25,383 nt of DNA, from assembly GCA_934183355.1 (NCBI GenBank), contig CAKPST010000035.1:1-25383 (forward strand), given 5' to 3'. Positions 23,187 through 25,383 of the stretch are shown here, one piece after another (within the stretch, counting starts at the first letter, position 1; every line of letters starts with the position of its first letter). This DNA is from an uncultured Prevotella sp. (lineage in GTDB: Bacteria; Bacteroidota; Bacteroidia; Bacteroidales; Bacteroidaceae). Made by a program: the position numbers and the translations under genes. The notes beneath the pieces are model-generated. The model made no database searches. It was not told where the DNA came from and saw nothing but the letters and a program-made list of their open reading frames with translations.

Positions 23187-24773
23187 ATGATTTATCCAAA
23201 GACTTTCCTCGTTGCTATGATGTGTTGTATGGCTCCAATGGCCGCAAATGCGCAATATGCGTGGCAGGAGGTAGATGTACAACCATCTTCGGTGCATCTT
23301 GACAGCGACGTGAACTATAAAGTGGAGATGCAAGGCTCGTTCTCTAAAGGCAAGACACCGCTGTGGTTAAATGCTAACAAGTATGGTTTGAGTTCGCTTG
23401 ACAAGACCAACGGATATGTGCGTGCTGCTGTGGAGCGTCCTCTCTCAGCTGATTCCATTCGTCGATGGGCGTTTGGATATGGAGTTGACGTGGCAGTGCC
23501 AGTCAACTATACCTCGAATGTGGTGGTGCAGCAGGCTTATGTTGAGGCTCGTTGGCTGCATGGTTTGTTGAGTATTGGTTCAAAGGAATATCCAATAGAG
23601 CTGAAGAACCAGCGACTAAGTTCTGGTTCGCAGACATTGGGCATTAATGCACGACCTGTTCCGCAGGTGCGTCTTGCGTTGCCGCAGTATTGGCGGTTGC
23701 CTTTTGGCAATGGATGGTTTCATCTGAAGGGACATGTGGCATACGGTATGATGACAGACGACTCGTGGCAACATTCGTTCACTAATCGTCAGAGCAAGTA
23801 TGTCGACCATCTGCTATATCATTCCAAGGCTGGGTATCTGAAGATAGGCAATGAATATTCAACGTTCCCTATTTCGGTTGAGCTTGGTTTGGAGATGGCA
23901 ACACAGTTTGGTGGAACAATATATTTGCCTAATGGAGATGGTGAAGCTACTATTATTCCTACCAAACATGGATTGTCGAGCTTTTGGAATGCTTTTGTTC
24001 CAGGTGGACAGGATGCTACAGATGGTGAGTATGCCAATAGCGAGGGCAATTTGCTCGGCAGCTGGGTAATGCGTGTCAACTATGACAGGGAGTTGTGGCG
24101 ACTGTCGGTATATGCCGATCATTTCTTCGAGGATCATAGTCAGATGTTCCTTCTCGACTATAACGGTTATGGCGAGGGCGAAGAGTGGAATGTATGGAAG
24201 AAACGTCGATATTTCAAGTATGCCTTATGCGATATTATGCTCGGCGGCGAGTTTAACTTGAAATATGGAACGTGGCTGCGTTCACTCGTGTTTGAATATT
24301 TGTATACAAAGTATCAGAGTGGACCATACAATCATGACCATACTCAGAATATACCCGATCATGTGGCTGGTATGGATGATTATTATAATCATGGCATTTA
24401 TCCTGGTTGGCAACATTGGGGACAGGTGATGGGCAATCCGCTGTATCGTTCACCTATATATAATACTAACGGACAAATCTATGTTTATAATAATAGATTC
24501 TGGGCTTTGCACTTTGGTATGGAGGGACAACCTACAGGGCGCTTGTCTTATCGTGCGCTCGCCACTTATCAGGTGGGGTGGGGTACATATGCAGGTCCGT
24601 TCAATCGCAAACATCACAATGTAAGTTTCCTTACAGAAGCTTCCTATCAATTTAACCATGGTTGGAAAGCTACGGCTGCCTATGCAATGGACTTTGGAAG
24701 CACGATGATGATGGGGCATAATGCAGGAATGCAGATAACTATAAGTAAGTCTGGATTGTTGTCAAAGCATTGA
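23187..24773 (+). CDS. Wzi-family outer-membrane beta-barrel (capsule assembly family)
   Basis: This 528-residue protein has a signal peptide (MIYPKTFLVAMMCCMAPMAANA, cleavage before QYAW) followed by a chain of alternating hydrophobic and aromatic strands with many Tyr, Trp and Gly, typical of a large outer-membrane barrel. Family-like stretches include GYVRAAVERPL, GLLSIGSKEYPIELKNQRLS, RPVPQVRLALPQYW, and a histidine- and tyrosine-rich region (about 385-420; DHVAGMDDYYNHG, YPGWQHWGQVMGNPL). The best match I recognise is the Bacteroidota branch of the capsule assembly protein Wzi (Caps_assemb_Wzi), which in E. coli helps attach capsule to the surface. No capsule genes lie nearby, so the ligand here is unknown. 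It follows folA by 40 bases with no promoter visible and precedes a lipoprotein gene by 39 bases. Confidence 0.82.
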   Translation: MIYPKTFLVAMMCCMAPMAANAQYAWQEVDVQPSSVHLDSDVNYKVEMQGSFSKGKTPLWLNANKYGLSSLDKTNGYVRAAVERPLSADSIRRWAFGYGVDVAVPVNYTSNVVVQQAYVEARWLHGLLSIGSKEYPIELKNQRLSSGSQTLGINARPVPQVRLALPQYWRLPFGNGWFHLKGHVAYGMMTDDSWQHSFTNRQSKYVDHLLYHSKAGYLKIGNEYSTFPISVELGLEMATQFGGTIYLPNGDGEATIIPTKHGLSSFWNAFVPGGQDATDGEYANSEGNLLGSWVMRVNYDRELWRLSVYADHFFEDHSQMFLLDYNGYGEGEEWNVWKKRRYFKYALCDIMLGGEFNLKYGTWLRSLVFEYLYTKYQSGPYNHDHTQNIPDHVAGMDDYYNHGIYPGWQHWGQVMGNPLYRSPIYNTNGQIYVYNNRFWALHFGMEGQPTGRLSYRALATYQVGWGTYAGPFNRKHHNVSFLTEASYQFNHGWKATAAYAMDFGSTMMMGHNAGMQITISKSGLLSKH

Positions 24774-24812
24774 ATATAGGCTGAAATATATATATTTAAG
24801 ATTTAATATATT

Positions 24813-25274
24813 ATGCACATAAGAAATTTTTTGATAGGTGCTGCGCTATTGCTGCTCGACTCGTGTGATATAGAGACAAGCGATAATGGTAAGCTCGACG
24901 GATTCTGGCATTTGGAGAGGGTAGACACGCTTGCCACCGGTGGTGTCACCGACTACTCTAATATGTATGTCTTTTGGGGAGTACAGAAGGATCTTATATT
25001 TATTAAGGACACGGGTAGTGATGTTGCAAGTTATTATTTGCGTTTTAATCAGACTGCTGATAATATAGATGTGACACGTGCTTATTTAAATAATGGACAT
25101 GAGGACAATCCGAATGTAGATCAAGGAGGAGATATTCCGGTTGAAGTTGTCGATGATGCGTTGAGGCGACTTGGTATTAACGAAATACCTGAGAGTTTTA
25201 GAAAGGAGACTCTTAATAGCAAGCGTATGGTGCTCGCAACGGAAAAGCTTAGGCTATGGTTTAAGCGCTTCTGA
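24813..25274 (+). CDS. Small lipoprotein, lipocalin-like (hypothetical)
   Basis: The 153-residue protein has a lipoprotein signal (MHIRNFLIGAALLLLDSC) with the lipid-accepting Cys at position 18. The lipobox LDSC has an unusual Asp at -2, although Ser-Cys at the end is common in Bacteroidota. The mature part starts with a charged stretch (DIETSDNG) that could act as a surface-export signal. It then shows KLDGFWHLERVDTL, YVFWGVQKDLIFI and SYYLRFNQTADNID, reminiscent of the small lipocalin-like DUF families of Bacteroidota (DUF4847/DUF5004 type). Function is unknown. It lies 39 bases after the Wzi-family gene, so a partnership at the outer membrane is possible but not shown. Confidence 0.8.
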   Translation: MHIRNFLIGAALLLLDSCDIETSDNGKLDGFWHLERVDTLATGGVTDYSNMYVFWGVQKDLIFIKDTGSDVASYYLRFNQTADNIDVTRAYLNNGHEDNPNVDQGGDIPVEVVDDALRRLGINEIPESFRKETLNSKRMVLATEKLRLWFKRF

Positions 25275-25275
25275 A

Positions 25276-25330
25276 GCCTATAAAGCTCGCAAAATAGCCT
25301 ATTTAGCTTGATTTATCTCAATTATCAGCT
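25276..25330. repeat. 21-bp-spaced direct repeat GCCTAT-N2-AGCT after the lipoprotein gene
   Basis: GCCTATAAAGCT (25276-25287) and GCCTATTTAGCT (25297-25308) share GCCTAT-N2-AGCT and start 21 bases apart, two helical turns. A degenerate third copy (TTATCAGCT) ends at 25330, 22 bases further on. The repeats lie upstream of an apparent promoter region at the right edge and could be an operator for the next gene; they could equally be chance in an AT-rich stretch. Confidence 0.4.
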
Positions 25331-25383
25331 AAAAATGCAACTTTTTTGAAACTTTTTTCTCAAAACGCTTGCATGGAAAGAAT
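25331..25383 (+). promoter_or_regulatory. Upstream half of a probable promoter truncated by the right edge
   Basis: The sequence holds T-tracts (CTTTTTT 25341-25347, CTTTTTTCTC 25352-25361) followed by CTTGCATGG (25371-25379). In Bacteroidota such A/T tracts plus a TTG-containing -33 element often come before strongly expressed genes. The -7 element would lie beyond the window, so this remains a guess from pattern. No coding frame is seen between 25275 and the edge. Confidence 0.35.

Overview
The window reads as a chromosomal segment of a Bacteroidota bacterium, most likely a member of Prevotellaceae. The evidence is threefold. Genes are preceded by the Bacteroidota -7 element TAnnTTTG, at two sites with a TTTG box exactly 19 bases upstream, and strong Shine-Dalgarno sites are mostly absent. 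The protein families are typical of oral or gut Prevotella: BspA-like leucine-rich repeat proteins, an interpain/streptopain-type C10 protease, a TPR-transmembrane-AraC regulator and a Wzi-family barrel. The housekeeping genes (hppA, asnA, thyA, folA, rmuC) also fit. The species cannot be fixed from the sequence alone. No rRNA, tRNA, CRISPR array, insertion sequence or phage gene was seen.

Layout. (1) 1-4661, minus strand: two tandem paralogous BspA-like LRR surface proteins 9 bases apart; the downstream one runs off the left edge. They share perfect 38-bp internal DNA repeats and a 72-bp block with one mismatch. (2) 4662-4825: a divergent intergenic region with five roughly helically phased CGTAAA-like repeats, then a -7 box. 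(3) 4826-6761, plus: a six-TM LuxR-type regulator and a glutaminase 13 bases behind it, probably one operon. (4) 6930-9134: a membrane-bound pyrophosphatase of the K+-dependent type, with its own promoter and downstream hairpins. (5) 9319-17512: a membrane-anchored TPR/AraC regulator with a good terminator, then a secreted C10 cysteine protease and a 1388-residue multidomain adhesin-like protein, the last two probably co-transcribed. (6) 17740-20347: rmuC and asnA, each behind a textbook Bacteroidota promoter. (7) 20426-25274: an apparent operon of an RsmF-type rRNA methyltransferase, thyA (overlapping it by 38 bases), folA, a Wzi-family barrel and a small lipoprotein. (8) 25275-25383: a 21-bp-spaced direct repeat and what looks like the upstream half of a promoter for a gene beyond the edge.

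How the genes fit together. Two regions encode envelope or secreted proteins next to a membrane-tethered regulator: LuxR beside the BspA-like pair, and TPR-AraC beside the protease and adhesin. The three complete large secreted proteins end in similar short tails (small-hydrophobic, D/N-G-x-R, PQKGV or PHGTY, a lysine-rich end), suggesting a shared C-terminal sorting or processing signal. thyA-folA is a functional pair: ThyA turns methylene-THF into DHF and FolA reduces it back. The rest is core metabolism.

I see no clearly new multi-gene system. The observations most worth following are the phased repeats between bspA and luxR, the recombination-prone BspA tandem pair, the shared C-terminal tails, and the ion-specificity residues of the pyrophosphatase.
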